This document shows, one piece after another, positions 17,796 to 27,650 of a stretch of 36,085 nucleotides of DNA. Where the stretch lies: assembly GCA_014238855.1 (NCBI GenBank), contig JABAAH010000028.1, positions 1 through 36,085 of the forward strand, in the 5' to 3' direction. Every line of letters starts with the position of its first letter. Position 1 is the stretch's first letter. The translations under genes and the position numbers were made by a program. The notes beneath the pieces are model-generated. The model was not told where the DNA came from, searched no databases, and worked only from the letters and a program-made list of their open reading frames with translations. The stretch comes from Planctomycetota bacterium. GTDB taxonomy: Bacteria > Planctomycetota > Planctomycetia > Pirellulales > UBA1268.

Positions 17796-18344
17796 TTATT
17801 TATTTGCAGCAACGATGACTTGAGCGGGACGAACAACCCTGTCATGAAGTACATATCCTCGACTTGTTACACCAATTACTGAACCCGGATCAGCACCGTT
17901 GCCAGGCTGTTGAGAAATCGCTTCGTGTACTGCGGGGTCAAAGACTGCGTTGTCAGTCTCAATATGTTTACAGTTATGATTCTCCAGAATCTTTTCTATT
18001 TGTTTTGCTGTCATTCGAAAACCTTCTCGCAGACTTTCCATATCGGTTGTCTGCTCACTGGCATCGACAGCGCGTTCGATATTATCAAGCACTGGAAGAA
18101 TATCTCTTAGAAGTTCCATTTCTCCATATCGTAGGAGATCTTGCAATTCTCGTTGTCCTCGTTTTCGGACATTGTCGATTTCCGCCTGTGCTCGTAAAAC
18201 CAATTCCTCGGCATCCTTGAGCTTATTCTCAGTATCATCACTGCTTACCGCTGCCTCAGTGTGGTCGGATTTCACTACTGGCACATCGTCGATGTTTTCT
18301 GGTGTTGTTTCGTCTTGCATGGTCGCTTCCTCAATCGTCGTCAT
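17796..18344 (-). CDS. grpE: GrpE nucleotide exchange factor
   Basis: A 182-residue GrpE, the cofactor that releases ADP from DnaK. An acidic N-terminus (to about 45) leads into the long coiled coil with AQAEIDNVRKRGQRE and LLRDILPVLDNIERAV. The beta-domain signature is FDPAVHEAI, then GSVIGVTSRGYVLHDRVVRP and AQVIVA. An internal ATG eight codons in is an alternative start. It follows dnaJ by 27 bases. No dnaK is present in the window, so GrpE and DnaJ must work with a DnaK encoded elsewhere. Confidence 0.95.
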   Translation of the reverse strand: MTTIEEATMQDETTPENIDDVPVVKSDHTEAAVSSDDTENKLKDAEELVLRAQAEIDNVRKRGQRELQDLLRYGEMELLRDILPVLDNIERAVDASEQTTDMESLREGFRMTAKQIEKILENHNCKHIETDNAVFDPAVHEAISQQPGNGADPGSVIGVTSRGYVLHDRVVRPAQVIVAANK

Positions 18345-18371
18345 TGAAAAGTCAAAAATTCTTATGTGCTA

Positions 18372-19535
18372 TTAGGTACCATTCGTTGTCTGTGATTCTT
18401 CCGTCGCGTCATTTTGTTCAGGGTTAAAGTATTCCGCGAGCCTCGTGAGAAAACTTGATCGCTTCGGACTGACTTCAGCTTGTTCCTCTTCCGCTAATTC
18501 TCTAAATAATTCTTCGGCCCGGGGCGACAGTTTCTTCGGTACTTCAACATGAATGTGGACATGAAGATCACCGACTCCACGACCACGAACATCAGGCATC
18601 CCAAGACCACGGACACGAATGATATCACCTGGTTGGGTGCCCTTTGGTATTTGAAGGGGTTTTGCTCCGGCTAACGTAGGGGCATCGAGAGTGGTTCCCA
18701 GTGCACACTGACTAAACGTCAATGGCACCTCGCAGTGGAGTTCGTGGCCATCCCGAGTGAGAAACGGATGTTCAAGTATTTCAATAACACAGTAACAGTC
18801 GCCGGGGGGGCCACCGCTTGCTCCCGGCTCGCCCTCACCACCAAGTCGCACTCGGACATCATTGTCAACACCGGGTGGGATGGTTACTTTTCGTTCTACA
18901 GCGACTTCGGTGAGCCCGTGTCCTCTGCAAGCCGAACATTTTTCGCGAATCGTTTTTCCTGCGCCCCGACAGGCCGGGCATGTTGTCTGAAGACGGAAAA
19001 TACCTGTACTCTGTAGAACCTGTCCTTGCCCACCACAGTAGTCACATGTCTGTGGTGAAGTGCCGGCTTTCGCGCCACTACCATTACAGGTCACACACTC
19101 TTCATGTCGTCTGAAATGAATGGTCTTGCTTTCGCCCCGAGAGGCCTCAAGAAGGGTAAGCGATACCTCGCAGAACACATCTCGGCCCTTCTGGGCTCTG
19201 GCTCCACGACCGCCGCCCCCAAACATTCCGTTACCAAAAAGATCACCAAAAGCCTCAAAGATATCAGAGATGTCATTGAACTCATGTTGACCACCGCCGC
19301 CACCGCCATTCTGCAAACCTGCGTGGCCGAATCGGTCATAACGTCCTCTCAGAGAATCATCTGAGAGGACCTCGAAGGCACGGGCAGCCTCTTTAAATTT
19401 GCTTGAGGCCTCTTCGTCCCCCTGGTTTTTATCAGGGTGAAACTGAATTGCGAGCCGTCTGTAGGCTTCGGTTATCTGACCCGAGGTTGCACGTCGTTCA
19501 ATGCCTAATACTTCGTAGTAACATCTTTGATCCAC
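18372..19535 (-). CDS. dnaJ: DnaJ (Hsp40) co-chaperone
   Basis: A 387-residue type I DnaJ. The J domain (about 1-70) contains the HPD tripeptide in IQFHPDKNQG. A Gly/Phe-rich region follows (about 75-115), then four CxxCxGxG zinc repeats (CVTCNGSG, CDYCGGQG, CPACRGAG, CSACRGHG), then two C-terminal beta domains with the usual IPPGVDND and IPKGTQPGDIIRVRGLGMP motifs. The start is GTG 19535, with GGAGG eight bases upstream, so it is well supported. It lies between groEL2 and grpE on the same strand. Confidence 0.96.
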   Translation of the reverse strand: MDQRCYYEVLGIERRATSGQITEAYRRLAIQFHPDKNQGDEEASSKFKEAARAFEVLSDDSLRGRYDRFGHAGLQNGGGGGGQHEFNDISDIFEAFGDLFGNGMFGGGGRGARAQKGRDVFCEVSLTLLEASRGESKTIHFRRHEECVTCNGSGAKAGTSPQTCDYCGGQGQVLQSTGIFRLQTTCPACRGAGKTIREKCSACRGHGLTEVAVERKVTIPPGVDNDVRVRLGGEGEPGASGGPPGDCYCVIEILEHPFLTRDGHELHCEVPLTFSQCALGTTLDAPTLAGAKPLQIPKGTQPGDIIRVRGLGMPDVRGRGVGDLHVHIHVEVPKKLSPRAEELFRELAEEEQAEVSPKRSSFLTRLAEYFNPEQNDATEESQTTNGT

Positions 19536-19656
19536 CGCTCATTCCTCCAGGCGGACAACAGCGTGGATTACACTGACGTTGCCTTGTGTTGTTTGCTGAC
19601 ACGCCTTCTAATGTACGTTTTTCATGCGCGTGAAAATGATGAGCAGATCAACAGAC

Positions 19657-21276
19657 TTAGCGTACGGACCCTTCAATTCGCTGCTTCTTTGCATCCTCTT
19701 TCTCGAGATTTGTCACGAGTGCTTCTGTTGTAAGCAACAGGCCTGAGATGCTAGCTGCGTTTGTGAGTGCCACACGCACAACCTTGACGGGATCAATGAT
19801 TCCGGCCTTTATCATGTCAACGTACTCGCCTTTATTTGCGTCGTAGCCAGTATTAAGATCTTTTTGGGAAACCTCATCAGCAACAACAGCACCATCAATT
19901 CCGGCATTTTCAGCGATTTGCCGTAAAGGTGCTTCGAGGGCACCGAGGATTATATTGATCCCAATTTTTTCGTCACCCTTGGCCTGCGAGCGTGCTTTTT
20001 CTATCGCCTCTCGACATCGCACTAAGGCAACACCACCACCGGGAACAATGCCTTCTTCGACAGCTGCGCGTGTTGCGTGCAGTGCATCTTCAACACGCGC
20101 TTTTTTCTGCTTCATTTCAGCTTCAGTTCCGGCACCAACAGAAACAATGGCAACGCCACCGGTCAGTTTTGCGAGTCGTTCTTGGAGCTTTTCACGATCG
20201 TACTCGCTCTCCGTTGCTTCCAGCTGGTTTCGTATTTGTTGAACCCGAGCCTTCACGTCTGCAGGTTTTCCAGCTCCTTCAACAATCGTTGTTTCATCCT
20301 TGTCAATTGTGATGGTACGGGCAGAACCAAGATGTGAAAGTTCGACGTTTTCAAGTTTAATGCCAAGGTCTTCACTAATCAGGGTGCCACCGGTGAGTGT
20401 GGCAATGTCACCAAGCATTGATTTTCGACGATCACCAAAACCAGGTGCCTTGGCGGCAGAAATGTTCAATACACCGCGGAGCTTATTCACAACGAGTGCA
20501 GTGAGGGCGTCACCGTCAATGTCTTCAGCAATGATGAGAAAAGGCTTTGCTGATTGAGCAACTTTTTCAAGTAACGGCACCAATTCTCGGAGGTTTGATA
20601 TTTTCTTCTCATGAATGAGAATCAGCGCGTCTTCAAACTCACAGGTCATTTCTGCTGGCTTATTGATGAAATACGGCGATATATAGCCCTTGTCAAATTG
20701 CATTCCGTCAACAAACCGAACGGCTGTTTCTGTTGTTTTACCCTCTTCAACAGTGATCACGCCATCCTTGCCAACTTTCTGCAATGCCTCGGATAACAGA
20801 TTCCCAATGAAAGTGTCATTATTTGCACTAATCGAGCCAACCTGAGCAACTTCTTCTGGCCGACTCACTTGGCGTGCGATTTCCATCAGATGTTGTACCG
20901 CGGCTGCGACGCCTTTTTCGATACCCCGACGCACTGCCGTAGGATTACTTCCCGCGACAATGTTGCGAATTCCCTCACGGAATATCGATCGGGCAAGAAC
21001 CGTTGCAGTAGTCGTTCCATCGCCGGCGAGATCAGAGGTTTTTGACGCTACCTCATTGACGAGTTTCGCACCCATGTTTTCAAAAGCATCTTCGAGATCA
21101 ACTTCTTTACTGACAGTCACTCCGTCTTTGGTCACTGTTGGGCCACCAAAACTTTTGTCGATAATCACGTTGCGACCAGTCGGTCCCATTGTGACGGCGA
21201 CAGCATCAGCGAGTTTTTCAACACCCTTGAGAAGTTTTCCACGGGCATAGTCTTCAAAAAGCAATTGCTTAGGCAC
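19657..21276 (-). CDS. groEL: GroEL paralogue 2 (60 kDa chaperonin without GGM tail)
   Basis: A 539-residue chaperonin. GTG start at 21276, preceded by AAGGAGAG about eight bases upstream. The ATPase motif [11 protein letters not shown] is intact and the apical substrate-binding motif is canonical (KGYISPYF). The equatorial domain ends normally, but the C-terminus is [16 protein letters not shown] instead of the flexible Gly-Gly-Met repeat. It lies downstream of groES, separated by 130 bases that contain a terminator-like hairpin, so it may be expressed separately from groEL1-groES. This copy may be specialised in clients or regulation; it should still form rings. Confidence 0.96.
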   Translation of the reverse strand: MPKQLLFEDYARGKLLKGVEKLADAVAVTMGPTGRNVIIDKSFGGPTVTKDGVTVSKEVDLEDAFENMGAKLVNEVASKTSDLAGDGTTTATVLARSIFREGIRNIVAGSNPTAVRRGIEKGVAAAVQHLMEIARQVSRPEEVAQVGSISANNDTFIGNLLSEALQKVGKDGVITVEEGKTTETAVRFVDGMQFDKGYISPYFINKPAEMTCEFEDALILIHEKKISNLRELVPLLEKVAQSAKPFLIIAEDIDGDALTALVVNKLRGVLNISAAKAPGFGDRRKSMLGDIATLTGGTLISEDLGIKLENVELSHLGSARTITIDKDETTIVEGAGKPADVKARVQQIRNQLEATESEYDREKLQERLAKLTGGVAIVSVGAGTEAEMKQKKARVEDALHATRAAVEEGIVPGGGVALVRCREAIEKARSQAKGDEKIGINIILGALEAPLRQIAENAGIDGAVVADEVSQKDLNTGYDANKGEYVDMIKAGIIDPVKVVRVALTNAASISGLLLTTEALVTNLEKEDAKKQRIEGSVR

Positions 21277-21371
21277 GACTTGTCTCTCCTTCGATAGCCA
21301 ACCATTCCCGGCTGGAACGTAATTGTTGTTTTTCAGAACTCACTACAGCGTTGGTTTTTAACCTACGCAAA

Positions 21372-21394
21372 AACTGGTGACTGCGGACAGTCAC
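21372..21394 (-). terminator. Intrinsic terminator or attenuator between groES and groEL2
   Basis: On the minus strand GTGACTG-TCCG-CAGTCAC forms a perfect seven-bp stem with a four-base loop (21377-21394). CAG and a T5 run follow directly. It begins about 13 bases after the groES stop. With a short T-run it could be a partial terminator that lowers groEL2 expression relative to groEL1-groES. Confidence 0.6.
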
Positions 21395-21406
21395 GTGAAT
21401 GACCGG

Positions 21407-21712
21407 TTAATTGAGCACCTTTGCTAGAATATCACTCTCACGGAGGATTTTGACATCGTGGCCGTCCACTTCCATGTCGTTACCTGAATACTTGCCGTAG
21501 ATGACTTCGTCACCAAGCGAAACTAACAAACTGGCACGTTGACCACTCTCCAGAAGGCGGCCAGGTCCCACGGCTACAACGTGTCCACGCTGCGGTTTTT
21601 CTTGAGCTGAGTCGGGCAGCACGATGCCGCCTGATGTACGCTCTTCTGCTTCAACAGGCTCAACAACAATCCTGTCGTCAAGCGGGTGAATTTTTAGTTT
21701 TTTTGCAGCCAT
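21407..21712 (-). CDS. groES: GroES co-chaperonin
   Basis: A 101-residue GroES, the heptameric lid of GroEL. It has the conserved start [13 protein letters not shown], the mobile loop [19 protein letters not shown] with the Ile-Val-Leu contact triad, and the closing [18 protein letters not shown]. The ATG start is preceded by GGAG in TTTGGAGTGAAAA. It follows groEL1 by 86 bases, the reverse of the usual groES-groEL order. Confidence 0.97.
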   Translation of the reverse strand: MAAKKLKIHPLDDRIVVEPVEAEERTSGGIVLPDSAQEKPQRGHVVAVGPGRLLESGQRASLLVSLGDEVIYGKYSGNDMEVDGHDVKILRESDILAKVLN

Positions 21713-21750
21713 TTTTCACTCCAAAGTAATTATCAACAAACGTCAACGGT

Positions 21751-21775
21751 AGGGGCCTTTCAACGAGGAACCCCT
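21751..21775 (-). other. Hairpin in the groEL1-groES intergenic region
   Basis: AGGGG-TT-CCT and AGG-CCCCT pair around a seven-base loop, with a two-base bulge. No T-tract follows on the minus strand, so it is more likely an mRNA-processing or stability element than a terminator. Confidence 0.35.
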
Positions 21776-21798
21776 CAATTTTTGTATTATAAACGGGT

Positions 21799-23529
<1,731 letters not shown>

Positions 23530-23580
23530 TCATGAGATGGGCTGTTCTGGCAGCCACATCGATATTCAGCAAGGTAAGAA

Positions 23581-23596
23581 TGCAACCTTTGTGCCG
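23581..23596 (-). promoter_or_regulatory. Sigma54-like -24/-12 promoter upstream of groEL1
   Basis: On the minus strand CGGCACAAAGGTTGCA matches the -24/-12 consensus TGGCAC-N5-TTGCA except for the first T, with exact GG-to-GC spacing. The expected start near 23570 leaves a leader of about 80 bases before GTG 23490. The upstream activator site and factor are not visible. It is a pattern match only. Confidence 0.4.
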
Positions 23597-23752
23597 GAGT
23601 GCCAAAAGTGGGGAATTTTTTTTTTGCCCCTGATTTTGATGGGTTTCTGTTGCTGTCGATGAAATAAGTAGTTGTTCGTCGATGAGGGCAATGCCAGACG
23701 GTGCCTTTTTGGCAGGTTTGGCACGTGACGTCATAAATTCTTGGCACCCGGA

Positions 23753-24817
23753 TTACTTTGGAGACCAATCAATGTCCCCTTCAAGATTTCTACAGAATGC
23801 AGCAAGAAGGTCCGCTGTGTTATCGGCATCCTCCAATGAGATAGTTTCTACGGCAGAATGCATGTATCGATTGGGTACGCTCACAAGACCGGTTGCAACA
23901 CCATCGCGAGAGACCTGAAGGACGTTGGCATCCGTCGGGGTTGCTCGGCCAAATGCTGCCAATTGAACTGGAATATCTTGTGTTTCACCAGCCTTAAGAA
24001 GTCGTTCGACTACTTGGGGGTGCATATTTGGACCTCGATACACTACCGGTCCTTGCCCAAGTGAGATATCACCTTCGGTTTTCTTGTCAATCGTCGGGCA
24101 ATCTGTTGCATGAGTGACATCGACAGCGATTGCGACATGGGGATTTACCCGGTGACAGCTCGTTTTTGCACCGCGTAGTCCAATTTCTTCTTGTACTGTT
24201 GATGCCACCGAAAGCGCGCAGGGTAGGGGACCAGCGGCTACTGCCCGGCGAAATGCCTCCACAACAACCCAGAGACCAATTTTGTCGTCCATAGCTACAG
24301 ATGCTGCAAGGCCATTTCGGAGCGGCTGATATTTAAGAGCAAATGTCGCGGAGTCTCCCACACAAACAACCTGCTCTGCTTCTTCTTTTGTGCGAGCACC
24401 AATATCGATCCATAGGTCCTTCATCTTCGGAACCGTCTTTCGCTCTTCGTCGGTAAGGAGGTGTATGGGTTTTCTACTCATGACCCCAGGAACCCCACCG
24501 TTGGAAGTCCAGATGACGACATGAGCCCCAATGAGTTGCATGGGGTCCCACCCGCCAATTGGTTGTACAGAGATATATCCATCACCGTCGATATGCTGCA
24601 CAATGAGCCCAATCTGATCACAATGCCCTGCCAGAAACATTCGGCACGCACCATCCGGGTTTGCTGTTCCGATAACATTTCCGTGTGCATCGGTCTCGAT
24701 TTTTTCAGCACAGGATTTTAGGTATTCACGGACAATTTTTTGAACGGGCTCCTCATAGCCAGAAGCACTTGGTGTTTCAAGAATCCTGACCAGGAAATCA
24801 TGGGCAGCAGTATCCAA
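23753..24817 (-). CDS. M42-family metallo-aminopeptidase (glutamyl aminopeptidase/endoglucanase-like)
   Basis: A 354-residue cytoplasmic peptidase. The M42/M20-clan di-metal ligands are present: AGHCDQIGLI (HxD), AMDDKIGLW (bridging Asp), VQEEIGLRGA (catalytic Glu pair), AVDVTHATD, and the last His in NRYMHSAVE. TTG start at 24817, supported by AAGGAG eight bases upstream. Such enzymes are dodecameric aminopeptidases that trim peptides; older annotations as cellulase are not supported by mechanism. It is divergent from hom across 186 bases. Confidence 0.88.
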   Translation of the reverse strand: MDTAAHDFLVRILETPSASGYEEPVQKIVREYLKSCAEKIETDAHGNVIGTANPDGACRMFLAGHCDQIGLIVQHIDGDGYISVQPIGGWDPMQLIGAHVVIWTSNGGVPGVMSRKPIHLLTDEERKTVPKMKDLWIDIGARTKEEAEQVVCVGDSATFALKYQPLRNGLAASVAMDDKIGLWVVVEAFRRAVAAGPLPCALSVASTVQEEIGLRGAKTSCHRVNPHVAIAVDVTHATDCPTIDKKTEGDISLGQGPVVYRGPNMHPQVVERLLKAGETQDIPVQLAAFGRATPTDANVLQVSRDGVATGLVSVPNRYMHSAVETISLEDADNTADLLAAFCRNLEGDIDWSPK

Positions 24818-25003
24818 GGGTGAAACTCCTTACGAGGTTTAAGTTGAAAATCGTCAACTGAAGACTACCAAAGTTTTTCACTCAGTGGGGTGATGTTGCA
24901 TCGTCTGCGACCTGAACATGCATCGCTTCCAGTGAGACACGCAGCGAAGTACTCTTGTAGGACATAAATCAGAAAACAGATACGACACTTTTGGGATAAT
25001 AAA

Positions 25004-26299
25004 ATGACGAGTCCTATACGTATTGGCCTTATCGGCATGGGAACGGTAGGCACTGGCGTTGTACGTGTTCTTCAGGATTCACCAGAACATATTTCGCGGC
25101 AGGCCGGCTCTGAAGTGATTGTTGAACATGTCGTCGTCCAGAATCCTGGTAAGCAACGAAGTATCAAACTGCCGAGCGACAAAGTATCAAATGATTTCGC
25201 TCGAGTTAGAGATAATCCAGAAATCAGCATCGTTGCTCTTCTTTTGGGCGGCCTTGAGCCTGCTCGGACACTGGCGATCGAACTTCTAAAGAGTGGGAAA
25301 GATTTAGTTACAGCGAATAAGGCGTTACTCGCAGAGCACGGCCCCGAACTCTTTGGAGTGGCTCATGAAATGGGACGGTCCATTGCTTTTGAGGCGGCTA
25401 TTGCGGGAGGCATTCCGATTGTGGCAGCTATATCAGAATGTCTCACGGGAAACCGGATATCCTCGATTCGTGGAATTCTAAATGGAACAAGTAATTTCAT
25501 CCTGACGAAAATGGAACAGGACGGCAGTGATTATCACGAGGTGTTATCGCTCGCGCAGGCTGAAGGATATGCGGAAGCTGACCCAACTATGGATGTTGAT
25601 GGCACTGACGCCACTCAAAAGCTCGCTCTGCTGACGCATCTTGCATTCGGCCAGTGGGTACCATGGGCCAGTATTCCACGCTTTGGGCTCGAATCTATTG
25701 ATCAAGAACTCTTACGTTTCGCAGATGAGCTAGGATGCAGAATTCGCGTGGTGGCTGATGCATGTCGTAGTAAGGATACGTTGTCACTACGAGTTGGCCC
25801 TGCACTTGTACGGAAGGGCACACCTCTTGCAGAGACACAAGGTGTCTTCAACGCAGTGAGTGTTGCGGGGCACGCGGTTGGACCCTTGTTTTTTCATGGG
25901 CTCGGTGCGGGGCAGATGCCAACGGCGTCGGCGGTTGTTGCAGACATCATCAGCACTGTTGTTGGACGGTCAGCCATTACGTTTTCGCAATCGGGATTGG
26001 TTGGAACAATGCCGAATCCAGCCACCGTTGTTTCTGGCAGCGATAGCCCGAGCTTCCTGCGGCTCCATGTGACAGATCAGCCGGGGGTTCTGGCCGATTT
26101 GACCGGAATTCTGGGTGTAGAGGGAATTTCCATTGATTCAGTTATTCAACATCCTGCCGAGAATGGAGAAAATGGAGTGCCACTGGTTATCATGACCCAT
26201 TGTTGTAGTGCCACAGCAATTGATCGGGCAGTCAGAGCATTGGATCACAACCCTGCGGTCACGAGTCCGATAAGCTGTCTCCCAGTGATCAATGAGTAG
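25004..26299 (+). CDS. hom: Homoserine dehydrogenase
   Basis: A 431-residue enzyme that reduces aspartate-semialdehyde to homoserine. The NAD(P) Rossmann motif is GLIGMGTVGTGVV at the N-terminus. TANKALLAEHG and the substrate region RGILNGTSNFILTKM are canonical, with AEADPTMDVDGTDATQKLA following. A C-terminal ACT domain (about 345-431; LRLHVTDQPGVLADLTGIL) suggests feedback control, probably by threonine. It is the first gene of an operon with the phosphoglycerate-mutase-like gene (29 bases later) and lysC. Confidence 0.96.
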   Translation: MTSPIRIGLIGMGTVGTGVVRVLQDSPEHISRQAGSEVIVEHVVVQNPGKQRSIKLPSDKVSNDFARVRDNPEISIVALLLGGLEPARTLAIELLKSGKDLVTANKALLAEHGPELFGVAHEMGRSIAFEAAIAGGIPIVAAISECLTGNRISSIRGILNGTSNFILTKMEQDGSDYHEVLSLAQAEGYAEADPTMDVDGTDATQKLALLTHLAFGQWVPWASIPRFGLESIDQELLRFADELGCRIRVVADACRSKDTLSLRVGPALVRKGTPLAETQGVFNAVSVAGHAVGPLFFHGLGAGQMPTASAVVADIISTVVGRSAITFSQSGLVGTMPNPATVVSGSDSPSFLRLHVTDQPGVLADLTGILGVEGISIDSVIQHPAENGENGVPLVIMTHCCSATAIDRAVRALDHNPAVTSPISCLPVINE

Positions 26300-26328
26300 G
26301 GAATGGATTGAAAGAGAAGTATCCGCCA

Positions 26329-27597
26329 ATGAAATATTTTGTCCTGATCCCAGACGGTGCTGCTGATGAGCCACAGGAATCACTTGGCGGTAAGACACCG
26401 CTCGCAGCGGCATCGACACCGATGCTCCAACGGCTTGCTAAACAGGGCACGGTAGGACTTACAAATCACGTGCCAGATTCACTTCCTCCCGGGTCGGAAG
26501 TGGCGTGCATGAGTTTGCTGGGATATGATCCGTTGCAGTATTTTACAGGTCGCGCACCTCTTGAGGCCGCTGCAAAGCAAATATCACTGGGTCCATACGA
26601 CTGGGCTGTTCGCTGCAATCTGGTTTCCATTGAGGACCGAGGCGACGGGCCGACAATGGTTGACTTTACGGCTGATCATATCACGACAGAAGAAGCAACA
26701 GCCTTGCTTGAAACTGTGCAGGAAGGTCTCCAGTCAGACTTTCCATCACTGAAGGGATGGCGTTTCGTTCCAGGTGTCAGTTACCGCAATTTATTGCTTT
26801 ACGAGACAGAAGAAGCAATACAGTGCGAGCTTGGAGAAGACCTGCGTACAACTGCACCACATGATCGTATCAACCAGCAAATAGCGGATTCATTTCCTCG
26901 AGGTACAGGGAGTAAATTGCTTACCGAGATTATGGCGCGTAGCGAGGCATGGCTGAAAAACCATCCGGTGAACCAAGCTCGAAAAAGCAAAGGACTCGGC
27001 CTCGCAACCCATGTTTGGCTTTGGGGTGCTGGGCAGCGACCAGCGTTCAAGTCTTTTCAGTCGCTCCATGGTGTAGATGGAGTGATGATTACCGCGGTTG
27101 ATCTTCTTCGCGGGCTGGCACAGCTTGCAGGATGGCGATGCCGTGAAGTTGAAGGCGCGACTGGATATCTCGATACTGATTACACCGCAAAAGGAAGAGC
27201 GGCTATCGATGAATTGAAATCCTCAGATTTAGTCTGCGTTCATGTCGAGGCGCCGGATGAAGCTGCACATGAAGGCAATGCCGCTGCAAAAGTAAAGGCA
27301 TTAGAAGAGATAGATGAGAAGATATTGGCACCTGTCATGAATTTTCTTGACACTGCGGCGGCCAATGGTGAACCATACCGAGTTCTTGTGTGTCCGGATC
27401 ACCCGACGCTGTGTTCAACACAGATGCATTCGCGGGGACAAGTACCATTTCTAATAGCCGGAGAGGGCATCAAGTCATCTTCGGTAACGTCTTATAGTGA
27501 GGAGTCGGCGACAGCAGGTCCAAAAGTGTTGACCGGTTCTTCTCTTATTGGGCAGTTGTTTAATGAGGTATCGGGTGATGATATAGGGGCACGATGA
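26329..27597 (+). CDS. Cofactor-independent phosphoglycerate-mutase-like protein; proposed homoserine kinase
   Basis: A 422-residue alkaline-phosphatase-superfamily protein of the archaeal ApgM type. ATG 26329 fits the family start MKYFVLIPDGAADEP; the frame also contains an upstream TTG at 26308. Metal and phosphate motifs are visible: PDGAAD, GSEVACMSLLGYDP (Ser nucleophile region), HVEAPDEAAHEG and CPDHPTLCSTQMHSRGQVPF. A bacterial subgroup of this family has been proposed, from gene context, to be a non-orthologous homoserine kinase. Placement exactly between hom and lysC supports that role. Glycolytic mutase activity remains the alternative. No ThrB-type kinase gene is in the window. Confidence 0.85.
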   Translation: MKYFVLIPDGAADEPQESLGGKTPLAAASTPMLQRLAKQGTVGLTNHVPDSLPPGSEVACMSLLGYDPLQYFTGRAPLEAAAKQISLGPYDWAVRCNLVSIEDRGDGPTMVDFTADHITTEEATALLETVQEGLQSDFPSLKGWRFVPGVSYRNLLLYETEEAIQCELGEDLRTTAPHDRINQQIADSFPRGTGSKLLTEIMARSEAWLKNHPVNQARKSKGLGLATHVWLWGAGQRPAFKSFQSLHGVDGVMITAVDLLRGLAQLAGWRCREVEGATGYLDTDYTAKGRAAIDELKSSDLVCVHVEAPDEAAHEGNAAAKVKALEEIDEKILAPVMNFLDTAAANGEPYRVLVCPDHPTLCSTQMHSRGQVPFLIAGEGIKSSSVTSYSEESATAGPKVLTGSSLIGQLFNEVSGDDIGAR

Positions 27598-27650
27598 CGT
27601 ATTTGTCCTTTTGACCGAGGGAAGCTTTTTTTCGCGACGGATTTTTTTCT

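Noticed and set aside
23609-23632. GGGG...CCCC flanking an A10/T10 run, considered as an intrinsic terminator
   Set aside because: The T-run is inside the putative loop rather than after the stem, so it does not fit an intrinsic terminator on either strand.
23753-24817. Endoglucanase (a name often attached to M42 proteins)
   Set aside because: The di-metal peptidase ligands are all present and no glycosidase motif exists, so the peptidase call is preferred.
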